Shown here: in pieces, positions 16,378 through 26,054 of the stretch
Position numbering within the stretch: the stretch's first letter is position 1
How the letters are laid out: each line of letters starts with the position of its first letter
NCBI RefSeq assembly: GCF_007829525.1
Contig: NZ_VLJP01000022.1
Coordinates: forward strand, 1-39,406
Direction: 5' to 3'
DNA: 39,406 bases
Origin: Mesorhizobium sp. J18
GTDB lineage: Bacteria; Pseudomonadota; Alphaproteobacteria; Rhizobiales; Rhizobiaceae
Notes under the pieces: model-generated
Seen by the model: the letters and a program-made list of their open reading frames with translations, nothing else
Databases searched by the model: none
What the model was told of the DNA's origin: nothing
Program-made: the position numbers and the translations under genes

Positions 16378-17454
16378 CTACGCCCCGAGAGGTCCGACCG
16401 CAGGTATCCTGGCCGGGACTCCGGCGATGCCAGCCGAAGGCTGTTGCTCCAGAGACAGGGTCAGGCCGAACTCCAATCCAGACGGCTGAAAATCAAAGGA
16501 AAAGCCTGCTCCCTTGCGACTACCCAGCATACGCTGGATCAGCTTGGTTCCGAAGCCTTGCCGGCCAGGCTGCGTTACGGAAGGACCGTCGCGCTCGACC
16601 CAGCGCAGAGCGAGTTCCAGTTCGGTGTCGTCTGCTCGTATTTCCCAGTTGACCTCGAGCCGACCGGCTGGGGTCGACAGGGCGCCATATTTGGCGGCGT
16701 TCGTCGCTAACTCGTGAAACGCCATCCCAAGCGCCAGGGCGAGATCGGGCGGCAATTCCACTTCCGGGCCTTCGAGCTGAATACGCATGCCGTCGCCGAA
16801 CGGACTGAGCTCGCCCCGCAGAATCTCCCTGAGCGGCACGGCCTGCCAATCACCAGCAAGCAGCAGGTCGTGGGTCTGGGCCAGCGACTGGAGGCGCGCC
16901 GAGAGGATGTCCCGGAACTCGGCGACGCTGCCCACGGCGGTCGTCGGCGCCCGGATCAGCGCCTGCACGGTGGCGAGCATGTTTTTAACACGGTGATGCA
17001 GCTCGCGGATCAGGATTTCCTTGTGCTCCTCAGAGCGCCGGCGTTCGTCCAGGTAAAGCTCGGCCTCGCGCTGGCGCCGGCGCGCCCGCGCCGCCGAGCG
17101 CACGGCATTGACCAGCACGTTGGGGTGGAACGGCCGCTCGAGGATGGTGACGTTGCCGAGCAGCTCGACCAGGCGCGGATCGGGGGCCGCACCGCGGAAG
17201 GTGAGGAGGACGAAGGGGAAGTCGGACCACGGCGGCTGCGAGTTGATCCATGCCGCCAATTCCTGCCGGTCCGCGCGGAGGAGCCCTTCCGCCGAGACCA
17301 CAGCACAGCTGGCCTCCGGCAGGTGTTCGATGAGTTCCGGGATAACCCGGACGGCGCGCGAGGTAATGCCCACGTTGCGCAAGATAGCGGAGGCTACCTC
17401 TGCATCGCGGCCCTCGGGCGTGAGAAGCAGGACGCGCCCGCTATCCGGCGGCAT
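16378..17454 (-). CDS. HWE-family sensor histidine kinase with a degenerate receiver
   Basis: A 358-residue cytosolic kinase. Residues 7-120 look like a response-regulator receiver, but the usual phosphoacceptor Asp is replaced in AVVSAEGL and the conserved Lys before Pro is Arg (ILERPFHP), so it should not be phosphorylated. A short helix leads to the dimerisation box IRELHHRVKNMLATVQALIR, with the probable phosphorylated His at residue 154. The ATPase part has HELATNAAKYGALS (247 on), then WE and GFGTKLIQRML, as in HWE/HisKA_2 kinases of Alphaproteobacteria. It overlaps the end of the KaiC-like gene by 14 bases, so the two proteins probably work together. No response regulator is adjacent. 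An ATG at 17490 would add 12 residues. Confidence 0.85.
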   Translation of the reverse strand: MPPDSGRVLLLTPEGRDAEVASAILRNVGITSRAVRVIPELIEHLPEASCAVVSAEGLLRADRQELAAWINSQPPWSDFPFVLLTFRGAAPDPRLVELLGNVTILERPFHPNVLVNAVRSAARARRRQREAELYLDERRRSEEHKEILIRELHHRVKNMLATVQALIRAPTTAVGSVAEFRDILSARLQSLAQTHDLLLAGDWQAVPLREILRGELSPFGDGMRIQLEGPEVELPPDLALALGMAFHELATNAAKYGALSTPAGRLEVNWEIRADDTELELALRWVERDGPSVTQPGRQGFGTKLIQRMLGSRKGAGFSFDFQPSGLEFGLTLSLEQQPSAGIAGVPARIPAVGPLGA

Positions 17455-18943
17455 CGCGTTGCCTGATGAGTGTCTGGTCGTCGCCTTCATATGCCGGGAC
17501 GCCGGTTAGCACTCCGCGGAACGTGGTCAGCGCCTCGCCTACCCGGATGCCGCCGGCGTCGATCATGAACTCGCGGATGGTGCTTTCATGCGGACCGGTG
17601 CGCTTCTTGATCGCCGAGGCGGCGCGCCGAATGCGGCCGCCGGCCTCGAAGAAGCGCAGCATCAGCACGGCGTCGCTAAGATAGGTCAGGTCGAGCGGCG
17701 AATGCATCTGCCCTACCATGCCGCTCTGCGCGAGGATAAGGATGCTCACCACGCCCTGTTGGTTGAGATAGGTCGCCAGCTCGTGCATCTGCAGCAGCAG
17801 GAACTGCTCCTCGGGCATCGCGTTCATGTATCCGCTGAGGGAGTCGATCACGACCACCCGGGCGTCGTGTCCCTCGACCGCGTTGCGGATCCTGCCGACG
17901 AGTTCGCCCGGCGACAGCTCCGCAGGGTCCACGTGCTCCGCCACAAGCGCGCCGGCGTCGTGGAAGGGCTGGAGGTCCATTCCGAGGCCGGCCGCCCTGC
18001 GGAAGAAGACGTGCCGCGTCTCGTCGAAATTGACGAAAAGGGCATGCTCGCCGCGCTTCAGCGCAGCGTAAGCGAATGCGAGCGCCAGCGACGACTTGCC
18101 CGAACCGGAGGGGCCGGCGATCAGCGTCGTAGTGCCGCGGTCTAGTCCGCCGCCGAGCAACGCGTCGAGCTCCGGCAGTGCGCTGGAGGCGGGTTCCGAG
18201 TCGAAGGCGCGCTGGTGCTCCTGGGCGACGAGGCGAGGAAACACTTGCACCCCGCCGCGCCGAATGATGAGGTCGTGATACCCGCCGCGGAAATGCGTTC
18301 CACGCATTTTGATGACCCGGACACGCCGCCGCTCCACACCATAGATGGGCGCCAGTTGCTCCAGCCGGATGATGGCGTGGGCCAAGCTGTGAAGATTGAG
18401 GTCGTCAGGTCCGGCCGCGAGATCGTCGAGCAGGAGAACTGTCGTATTATGGAGCAGGAAGAAATTCTTCAGCGCCAGCACCTGCCGCCGGTAGCGCAGG
18501 GAGCCCTGTGACAACAGGCGGATTTCCGAGAGGCTGTCGAAGACCACGCGGGTGGGCTTGACCCGCTCGGCCTCTGCCAGGACCATGCGCACCGTCTCCC
18601 CGAGTTCCAGCTCGGAGGAATGGATCAGTGTCTGCTGGTTGCTCGGATCGAGGCTCAGTTCGGGCGGGATGAGCTCGTAGATTTCGAGGCCGGAGAGATC
18701 CCAGCCGTGTCGCTCGGCTACGGCCAGCAGCTCACGCTTGCTTTCGGATAGCGTGATGTAAAGACACCTTTCGCTGCTGCGCAGGCCTTCGAGCAGAAAC
18801 TGGATGCCGATCGTGGTCTTTCCGGAACCTGGCTGACCCTCGATGAGGTGAGCACGGTTGGCGGCATAGCCACCTGCCAGGATGTCGTCCAGGCCCGGCA
18901 CGCCAGTAGGCACGATGACTGCGTCCCCAGACAATACGCTCAT
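17441..18943 (-). CDS. kaiC: KaiC-like tandem RecA-fold ATPase
   Basis: A 500-residue protein with two RecA-like domains. The first has TGVPGLDDILAGGY and Walker A GQPGSGKT (36-43), the second LPELDALLGGGL and Walker A GPSGSGKS (277-284). Walker B-type stretches RVVFDSLSEI and RVVVIDSLSGYM follow in each. The glutamates next to the nucleotide are partly kept (SES in domain 1, DET in domain 2). KKRTGPHESTIREF near the end corresponds to the KaiC segment that ends each domain. No KaiA or KaiB is present. KaiC homologues outside cyanobacteria are tied to stress resistance and signalling rather than a true clock. Here it is transcribed with FtsH, DegP and sHsps and overlaps an HWE kinase, which points to a stress-signalling role. 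Confidence 0.9.
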   Translation of the reverse strand: MSVLSGDAVIVPTGVPGLDDILAGGYAANRAHLIEGQPGSGKTTIGIQFLLEGLRSSERCLYITLSESKRELLAVAERHGWDLSGLEIYELIPPELSLDPSNQQTLIHSSELELGETVRMVLAEAERVKPTRVVFDSLSEIRLLSQGSLRYRRQVLALKNFFLLHNTTVLLLDDLAAGPDDLNLHSLAHAIIRLEQLAPIYGVERRRVRVIKMRGTHFRGGYHDLIIRRGGVQVFPRLVAQEHQRAFDSEPASSALPELDALLGGGLDRGTTTLIAGPSGSGKSSLALAFAYAALKRGEHALFVNFDETRHVFFRRAAGLGMDLQPFHDAGALVAEHVDPAELSPGELVGRIRNAVEGHDARVVVIDSLSGYMNAMPEEQFLLLQMHELATYLNQQGVVSILILAQSGMVGQMHSPLDLTYLSDAVLMLRFFEAGGRIRRAASAIKKRTGPHESTIREFMIDAGGIRVGEALTTFRGVLTGVPAYEGDDQTLIRQRDAAG

Positions 18944-19074
18944 TCAAACCCTTAGCAACTGTCGTGAAATAGTTGATATTGGGGCGTGAAAGCTGGTGCA
19001 AGCACCAAGCTTGCAAGCTCTCGAAGCTGCGGCAAGTCGTCGCGATGCAGGTTTGGCAGATCCACGCTACGTCC

Positions 19075-20919
<1,845 letters not shown>

Positions 20920-20934
20920 GGTCGCAGCTCCCGT

Positions 20935-22314
20935 TCACCTCACGACTAGCAGGAGACGGCCGCCGTCGCGGATCAGCTCCAGCGCCAGTATGGTGCGCTG
21001 GCCCGCAATCGCGCCGCGCAAATCCGCCACGGAAGAGACCGGCGACCTGTTGACCGCCACGATCATGTCTCCGGGACGCAGGCCAGCCCGTGCTGCGGGG
21101 CTGTCGGGCAGAATGCTCTCGATGACTACACCGTCGGCTCCGGCCTGCTGCGCCTCGGGCGGGGAAGCATCCCGCATCCGGGCGCCATCGAGCGGCGTGC
21201 CGGACAGATCGGCCGACGTGCCGGTCTCCGCGGCGATCTTGGCGCTGACGACCTGCTCGCTGTCCCCGCGTCTGATCGTCAGGCCGATCGTGCTGCCGAC
21301 CGGGGTGAGGCCGATGCGGTTCCTGAGGTCCGTCGCTCCCTGAACGGGATGCCCGTCGATCGCGGTGACCACGTCTCCCACCTGCAAGCCGGCCCGCTCG
21401 GCTGGCGAGCCGGGCTCGACATTGGCGATCACAGCCCCTCGCAGCTCGCCGAGCTGGAGCGCCTCCGCGAGATCGGGTGTGAGGTCTTGTATGCCGATGC
21501 CCAGCCTGCCGCGCCGCACCTCGCCGTGCTCGATCAACTGGTTCATGACGGAAACCGCCATGTTGCTGGGCACCGCGAATCCGATACCGATGTTGCCGCC
21601 TGCTGGGGTGAGGATCGCCGTGTTGATGCCGATGAGCCTGCCGTCCAGCGTCACCAGGGCGCCGCCCGAGTTTCCGGGATTGATGGAGGCATCGGTCTGG
21701 ATGAAATCCTCATAGCGGTCATTGCTGATGCCGCTGCGGCCAAGCGCGCTGACGATGCCGGAGGTGACCGTCTGGCCGAGGCCGAAGGGATTGCCGATGG
21801 CGACCACATAGTCGCCGACCTTGAGGCGGTTGGAATCGCCGATCTCCAGCGCGACGAGATTGCTGCTCTCGACCTTGAGGAGAGCGATGTCCGTCGCCTG
21901 GTCCGAACCGACAAGCTCGGCGCGCAGGCGACGCCCGTCCTTCAGCGTGACCGTGATCTCGCGGGCGTTGGAAACCACGTGATGGTTGGTGAGCACATGG
22001 CCATTGGCCGCGTCGACGATCACGCCGGAACCGGCGCTCATGCGCTGCCGCGGGGGCGGCGCTTCGGGAAGATCGAAGAAACGTCGGAAGTACGGATCGT
22101 TGTAAAGCGGATTGGATGCCGCGGGCGTCTCCGAGACGACCGAGATGTTGACCACGGCTGGCGTCACCCGTTCGAGCACGGGGGCAAGGGTGGGAAGCGC
22201 TCCCGCAACGCCCGGCACGGCCTGCCCAATGGCCGCGGACGGCAGTCCCGCGAAGGCGAGGGCCGCGCAGAATGTGATGATGGCCGGACGCAGGGTTATG
22301 ACACTCCTGAACAT
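20935..22314 (-). CDS. degP: DegP/HtrA-type periplasmic serine protease
   Basis: A 459-residue protease with a signal peptide (hydrophobic core IITFCAALAFAGL, cleavage near AIG-QA). The trypsin-like domain carries the catalytic triad His112 (TNHHVV), Asp142 (ATDIALL) and Ser216 (NPGNSGGAL). Two PDZ domains follow, the first with GIQDLTPDLAEALQL and NVEPGSPAERAGLQVGD, the second with ILPDSPAARAGLRPGDMI. It degrades or refolds unfolded periplasmic proteins. The start at 22314 has GGAGAT upstream and gives a proper signal peptide; the frame stays open a further 62 codons upstream, but those residues are implausible. It sits between the SPW gene and ftsH in the same unit. Confidence 0.93.
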   Translation of the reverse strand: MFRSVITLRPAIITFCAALAFAGLPSAAIGQAVPGVAGALPTLAPVLERVTPAVVNISVVSETPAASNPLYNDPYFRRFFDLPEAPPPRQRMSAGSGVIVDAANGHVLTNHHVVSNAREITVTLKDGRRLRAELVGSDQATDIALLKVESSNLVALEIGDSNRLKVGDYVVAIGNPFGLGQTVTSGIVSALGRSGISNDRYEDFIQTDASINPGNSGGALVTLDGRLIGINTAILTPAGGNIGIGFAVPSNMAVSVMNQLIEHGEVRRGRLGIGIQDLTPDLAEALQLGELRGAVIANVEPGSPAERAGLQVGDVVTAIDGHPVQGATDLRNRIGLTPVGSTIGLTIRRGDSEQVVSAKIAAETGTSADLSGTPLDGARMRDASPPEAQQAGADGVVIESILPDSPAARAGLRPGDMIVAVNRSPVSSVADLRGAIAGQRTILALELIRDGGRLLLVVR

Positions 22315-22386
22315 GAGCGATCTCCGTTTTTGACCAGTCGGCTGATGTCCTCCTTTCCGCCTGAGGTCAGACGGAGAGTGCGAATA

Positions 22387-22407
22387 GGCCCGGCGCACGG
22401 CCGGGCC
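22387..22407. promoter_or_regulatory. Intercistronic hairpin between the SPW gene and degP
   Basis: GGCCCGGC-GCACG-GCCGGGCC is a perfect 8-base stem. On the plus strand it is followed by ATTTTTG, so it could stop plus-strand transcripts. On the minus strand, the coding direction here, it would be an mRNA hairpin 73 bases ahead of degP that may stabilise ends or lower read-through. Confidence 0.5.
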
Positions 22408-22417
22408 ATTTTTGACG

Positions 22418-22783
22418 TCAAGCTGTCGAATATGGCTGGTTGCTGCCGAGCCACAGGCTGACTGCGGCCAGGGCCGCGGCGATGAGGCCGGCAATGACAT
22501 GCGCCGCCATCGCGGCCGTCACGGCCGAGAAGCCCAATGCCCAAGGCGCGATCACGGCCCAAAGGCCGAGCGCAACGTTGGCCCATCCCTCTACCTGATG
22601 GAACGCGAAGAGCGCGGCGACCCCGATCAGCGTCACGGCGGCGCCGACGACCCAGGCATTCCACGCGGCATAGGTTTCGGCCGAATAGCCGAGATACCAA
22701 GGTGACAGCAGAAGACCGAGACCGGCGACGATATTGACGATATCGAAAGCGGTCCGGTTGTCGGAGTTCAGAGACTTTAGCAT
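22418..22783 (-). CDS. SPW-repeat membrane protein
   Basis: A 121-residue integral membrane protein with four helices. It carries two SPW-type motifs, LSPWYLGY near residue 26 and IAPWALGF near residue 78, each at the start of a helix, which define the SPW family. The function is unknown. Small four-helix membrane proteins of this sort (HdeD in enterobacteria is an unrelated example in a comparable place) are common in stress-tolerance loci. It begins 32 bases after the omega-like gene and has a GAGGA ribosome binding site. Confidence 0.85.
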   Translation of the reverse strand: MLKSLNSDNRTAFDIVNIVAGLGLLLSPWYLGYSAETYAAWNAWVVGAAVTLIGVAALFAFHQVEGWANVALGLWAVIAPWALGFSAVTAAMAAHVIAGLIAAALAAVSLWLGSNQPYSTA

Positions 22784-22815
22784 CGTTCATTCCTCACTGT
22801 CGGTTGGTTGCGTCA

Positions 22816-23136
22816 TCAATGAACCGTCTCCCGCTGACGGGAGGCGGGTGCGGCAGCGGCGCTTCCGCAACCGCCGCCGCGAAGCCTGGAACCCGGACCG
22901 GGAGGAGGAAGAGAACGCCTTCCGCCCGGATCGAGCAGAAACGGTGCAAGCTCGTTGCGCGTAAACACGCCGGCTGCAATCTCATGCAGCGCAAGATCGG
23001 TCACACTGCCATTGTCCGCATCGAGCCTTGGCTCAGCGCCCCGGCCGAGCGCCCGGGTGCGCGCGGCGGCGGCAAGCGTCAGTGCAAACCTGTTCGGCAG
23101 AGCCTTCTGGCAATCGAAGACGACATGCGGGTCCAT
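22816..23136 (-). CDS. RNA polymerase omega subunit-like protein
   Basis: A 106-residue protein whose first 60 residues follow the omega (RpoZ) pattern: FDCQKALPNRFALTLAAAARTRAL matches the conserved NRFxLxLxAAxRARxL helix that grips the beta-prime C-terminus, and LALHEIAAG matches the second conserved block (ALREIxxG). The remaining 45 residues are Pro, Gly and Arg rich and probably disordered. It departs enough from housekeeping omega (no MARVTVEDC start) to be a paralogue. A stress-island copy could alter RNA polymerase assembly or promoter choice under heat; this is inference. The ATG follows the NDUFS4-like stop by 9 bases, so the two are translated from one mRNA. Confidence 0.7.
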   Translation of the reverse strand: MDPHVVFDCQKALPNRFALTLAAAARTRALGRGAEPRLDADNGSVTDLALHEIAAGVFTRNELAPFLLDPGGRRSLPPPGPGSRLRGGGCGSAAAAPASRQRETVH

Positions 23137-23145
23137 CGCTGCACC

Positions 23146-23904
23146 TCACGCTGCCTTTCGTGCGCCTGAATCATTCCGATCGGCCGCAACTCCTCGTTCG
23201 AGTGCGAGCAGCGCCTGTTCGACCTCGTCGAGGCGCGATGGCCGGTTGTTTTCAGGCATGCCCTCGTTGGTGGCCTGGTCGATCAGATACTCCGTCATGG
23301 CCCAGTTCATAAGGATCGAACGCTTGGCCTCCAGCGTCAGCGTTGGATCATCGACCACGCCCATGGGCGTTGCCCAGCTTTCCGGACCAGGCGGATCGTT
23401 GCGGTTCGCCGCGCTATCGAGCGCGCGCCCATAGCTTTCCTGAAGAGCCGAAAGGCCGAGCCGGTCCAAGGTCGCGTCGGAGAAGGCGTGCATCCGCCTT
23501 CCGTCATGCACAGGCGCTTCATCGGCTGGCCGGCGGTCTGCAGCAATCTGTGCGTCCGGAGCTTGGACCACATAGGTCAGTCCCTGCCGTTCGGCGTAGT
23601 TGATCGCGGTTTCCAATGACGGAAAACTGAGCTCGACCTGGGTCAGCGTATCGTCGCCGCCCGTATAGCCCATAAGCGGCTCGATAAAAGGCGCGGTGCG
23701 CCGCTCGAAGGCGAGGCGCCAGCCCTTCGTGCGCGCCTTGCCGGAGGACATTACCGAGCGGGATGGTTTGTAGATGCGCGCGACCGCGTCCTCCGGAAAA
23801 AATGAACTTGCCATCGAAAGAGGCCTGTGCCGGTTGTCGTTGCACGGCCAACTCGGCGGAACCTGCGTTTTCGGCGTTTGCTCTATCTGTCCTACAATCT
23901 CCAT
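23146..23904 (-). CDS. NDUFS4-like (complex I 18/21 kDa subunit) protein
   Basis: A 252-residue protein with an ETC complex I subunit domain (NDUFS4 family, sometimes labelled NDUFA4) at about residues 40-115: ARIYKPSRSVMSSGKARTKG, WRLAFERR, FIEPLMGYTGGDD and YAERQGLTYVV. The housekeeping alphaproteobacterial protein is about 100 residues, so this one carries an added C-terminal domain of some 135 residues, helical and acidic, ending in a likely helix ALLALERGVAAD. The domain normally sits on the peripheral arm of NADH dehydrogenase. Its place between an sHsp gene and an omega-like gene suggests it replaces or protects complex I under stress. GGAGGG lies ahead of the ATG. Confidence 0.75.
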   Translation of the reverse strand: MEIVGQIEQTPKTQVPPSWPCNDNRHRPLSMASSFFPEDAVARIYKPSRSVMSSGKARTKGWRLAFERRTAPFIEPLMGYTGGDDTLTQVELSFPSLETAINYAERQGLTYVVQAPDAQIAADRRPADEAPVHDGRRMHAFSDATLDRLGLSALQESYGRALDSAANRNDPPGPESWATPMGVVDDPTLTLEAKRSILMNWAMTEYLIDQATNEGMPENNRPSRLDEVEQALLALERGVAADRNDSGARKAA

Positions 23905-23935
23905 CGTTCATCCCTCCCTGGTTGGCGAAGGATGC

Positions 23936-23966
23936 GCCGGCGGCGGCCGAATGGCCCGCCGCCGGC
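23936..23966. promoter_or_regulatory. Intercistronic hairpin between hsp20 and the NDUFS4-like gene
   Basis: GCCGGCGGCGG and CCGCCGCCGGC form a perfect 11-base stem around a 9-base loop in the gap between the two genes. Expected effects are partial termination or 3' end protection, giving more sHsp than downstream product. Confidence 0.55.
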
Positions 23967-23976
23967 CTGCCATGCG

Positions 23977-24486
23977 TCAGCTCTTGATAGCGATGCGCTT
24001 GACCCGCGACTGCGCCTTCTCGCTCTTTGGTAAGGTCACCGTCAGCACACCATTCCTGAAACGTGCATCGACCTTGTCTTCCTGGAGCTCGTAGCCGAGC
24101 GGGATACGGCGCTCGAAACGGCCATAGAAGCGCTCGGAGAACTGCCTGTCCTTGTCCTCCGTCTCGGAGCGCTTTTCGCCACGCAGTGTCAGCACGCCGT
24201 CGTTGAGCAGGACTTCGATGTCCTCCTCCTCGAGCCCCGGCACCTCGGCCGTCACCTTGATCTCCTTCTCGCCGTCGGAGATTTCGACGTTTGGCCAACT
24301 CCCGCCGAAAGCGGAGACACCACCGAAGGATGGCAGGCTGGAACCGAAGCCACGGAAGACATCATCGAACAGCCGGTTCACCTCACGATGCAGCGACAGG
24401 AACGGATCACGCTCGCCATCGCGGAAGAGGCTCGGGGGCTGGTTTCCGTTGTTTCGGCCCCACGGAATCAGATCACGAACACTCAT
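23977..24486 (-). CDS. Hsp20 small heat-shock protein (first of two)
   Basis: A 169-residue sHsp. A Trp/Pro/Gly-rich N-terminal arm (MSVRDLIPWGRNN and on to about residue 55) leads into the alpha-crystallin domain: WPNVEISDGEKEIKVTAEVPGLEEEDIEVLLNDGVLTLRGEKR, then YGRFERRIPLGYEL and FRNGVLTVTLPK. A short C-terminal tail ends in RVKRIAIKS and holds the I-x-I type anchor (IAI). It forms oligomers that hold unfolding proteins for refolding by DnaK. It belongs to the class A-like branch (long arm) and differs clearly from the other copy upstream. AAGGAG lies ahead of its ATG. Confidence 0.93.
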   Translation of the reverse strand: MSVRDLIPWGRNNGNQPPSLFRDGERDPFLSLHREVNRLFDDVFRGFGSSLPSFGGVSAFGGSWPNVEISDGEKEIKVTAEVPGLEEEDIEVLLNDGVLTLRGEKRSETEDKDRQFSERFYGRFERRIPLGYELQEDKVDARFRNGVLTVTLPKSEKAQSRVKRIAIKS

Positions 24487-24529
24487 TGTTTTTCTCCTTC
24501 CGGTTCACTGGATTGCAAAGCTTCCCCGT

Positions 24530-24556
24530 CGGCGCCGAACGGATTGCCCGGCGCCG
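24530..24556. promoter_or_regulatory. Intercistronic hairpin between the two hsp20 genes
   Basis: The self-complementary octamer CGGCGCCG occurs at 24530-24537 and again at 24549-24556. They can pair with each other around an 11-base loop, or each can fold alone. It lies in the 97-base gap between the two sHsp genes. Confidence 0.4.
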
Positions 24557-24583
24557 GGTGCGCGAGTTGCGATGGGGACGGCC

Positions 24584-25060
24584 TTAGGCGGCCTGCTTTT
24601 CGGCTTCGATCTGCTTGGTCTCGACCTTGGGGAGCGACTCGCCCGCCGCGATCTCGATCCGGCGCGGCTTCATCTCTTCGGGAACCTCGCGCTTGAGATC
24701 TATCTTCAGTAGACCGTTGACGAGGCTCGCGCCCACGACCTTTACATGGTCGGCCAGCTCGAAGCGGCGCTGGAAAGCGCGTCCGGCGATGCCGCGATGC
24801 AGATACTGACCGTTGTCCTCACCAGCCTTCTGACCGGACACCATGAGCATGTTCTGCTCCTGCGTGATGGTCAGCTCGTCCTGGCTGAAGCCGGCCACCG
24901 CCATGGTGATGCGGTAGTCGTCCTCGCCAGTCTTGGCGATGTCATAGGGAGGCCAGTTGTCGATGGTCTCGACGCGGCTCGCGGCTTCGAGCGCGCTCAG
25001 CATTCGGTCGAAGCCGATGCTTGACCGGAACAGGGGAGTGAAATCGAAAGTGGTTCTCAT
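24584..25060 (-). CDS. Hsp20 small heat-shock protein (IbpA-like, second copy)
   Basis: A 158-residue sHsp of the IbpA/HspD type. The N-terminal arm is short (MRTTFDFTPLFRSSIGFDRM, then WPPYDI), and the alpha-crystallin domain reads DDYRITMAVAGFSQDELTITQEQNMLMVSG, with RGIAGRAFQRRFELADHVKV and LVNGLLKIDLKREVPE. The C-terminal tail ends in repeated Lys/Glu/Gln and carries RRIEI as the anchor. It is the first gene of the stress unit. The start at 25060 is set by AAGGAGGA eight bases upstream and by the family N-terminus; the open frame extends further upstream without homology. Confidence 0.93.
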   Translation of the reverse strand: MRTTFDFTPLFRSSIGFDRMLSALEAASRVETIDNWPPYDIAKTGEDDYRITMAVAGFSQDELTITQEQNMLMVSGQKAGEDNGQYLHRGIAGRAFQRRFELADHVKVVGASLVNGLLKIDLKREVPEEMKPRRIEIAAGESLPKVETKQIEAEKQAA

Positions 25061-25165
25061 AGCCACATCCTCCTTTGAGCAACATGGATACAAGTCCTTT
25101 GTCGCCGACTGCTCTCTCGCATTCACACGACATGCCGGCCCCGAATGGGCATCCGGCAGAAGACG

Positions 25166-25193
25166 ATTTAGTTCAGTTGATTGGTTGTTCAAG
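25166..25193 (-). promoter_or_regulatory. Heat-shock (RpoH-type) promoter candidate for the stress unit
   Basis: On the minus strand CTTGAA (25193-25188) is followed after 16 bases by CTAAAT (25171-25166), about 106 bases before the first hsp20 ATG. Alphaproteobacterial RpoH promoters have a CTTGA -35 and a CTATAT-like -10 at this spacing. The -35 fits fully and the -10 partly. Confidence 0.45.
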
Positions 25194-26039
25194 AGCCCTG
25201 CAGGCGCCCCGCTTGAAATGGGCAGCCGAGGTTTTGTCTGTGTCAGGGGCATACAGCAGGCCTGCTTCCCCGGCCTATCCAGAAGTAGCCGATCTGCCTA
25301 CGCCCCGAACACGTCATTCGGCCATCAACGTGCCAATGACCGCTCATTCCGCTTTGCTTCCGTCCCTCAGCAAAGCGACGTTTTGTCTTCATCCGTGTGC
25401 GCTGGTCGAACCATTTCACTCTTCTCTCCAAACCAATCCTGAATACTTCTGACACGTTAGCAGCGCGTTTCGATGACGCGTGGAACCGTGCACCAGCAAG
25501 CCGTGCCCTCGCACCACAGAACTTTGCGGGAACGGAATTTGGCATGCTTTGTTTCGTATCATGACGAGAAGGGATACGGATGCAGATGAGACGGGACACG
25601 AATTTTGAGGTGTCGCGCGCAATTGGCGACGGGCATCGGAGACAGAGAGATTACCCGACAGCTGCAAAGGCATCCCGCCTTTGCATTGCCTACCGGATCC
25701 GAAGACATGTTCCGGCACCTACTCGAAAAGCTCGATCACGTTGCAGGCGGCGATGCCATGAGGTCATTTGCATCCCGTTCCGGCGCGCAGCCACAGTAAT
25801 GCTGCGAGCCGGAACGACCTCCCCCCAGCCGCTCGGCCGATTCTGGCGCGAGCAACTCCAGATGCAACGAGAATATCTCTGCGCCATACATTCGCTCGGG
25901 GACAGACGCTTCCAAGGATGATTTTCCCCCCAGGTGTGACGATCCTGGATCTACCTTGCAAGCAAGTGCCCGGGTATCCCCATGAACGAAGATCTCAGCG
26001 CGTGGCAGTGGCCGTGACGTCAGGAACTCCGGAGCCGCT
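25194..26039. other. Non-coding stretch between the stress unit and the IS110-like element
   Basis: About 850 bases without a supported gene. A plus-strand frame at 25605-25799 contains FALPTGSEDMFRHLLEKLD, which looks protein-like but has no family I know. A GGAAC at 25531 with TGTT 16 bases later faintly resembles a general-stress (EcfG) promoter. Neither is strong enough to call. Confidence 0.35.
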
Positions 26040-26054
26040 TGCAGCCGGCGCTAT

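Noticed and set aside
21349-22461. 370-codon plus-strand frame opposite degP
   Set aside because: Antisense to the DegP frame, which has a full catalytic triad and two PDZ domains; the long frame is due to GC-rich codon bias.
25531-25555. EcfG-type general stress promoter (GGAAC, 16 bases, TGTT)
   Set aside because: The second element differs from the usual CGTT, and no recognisable gene follows.
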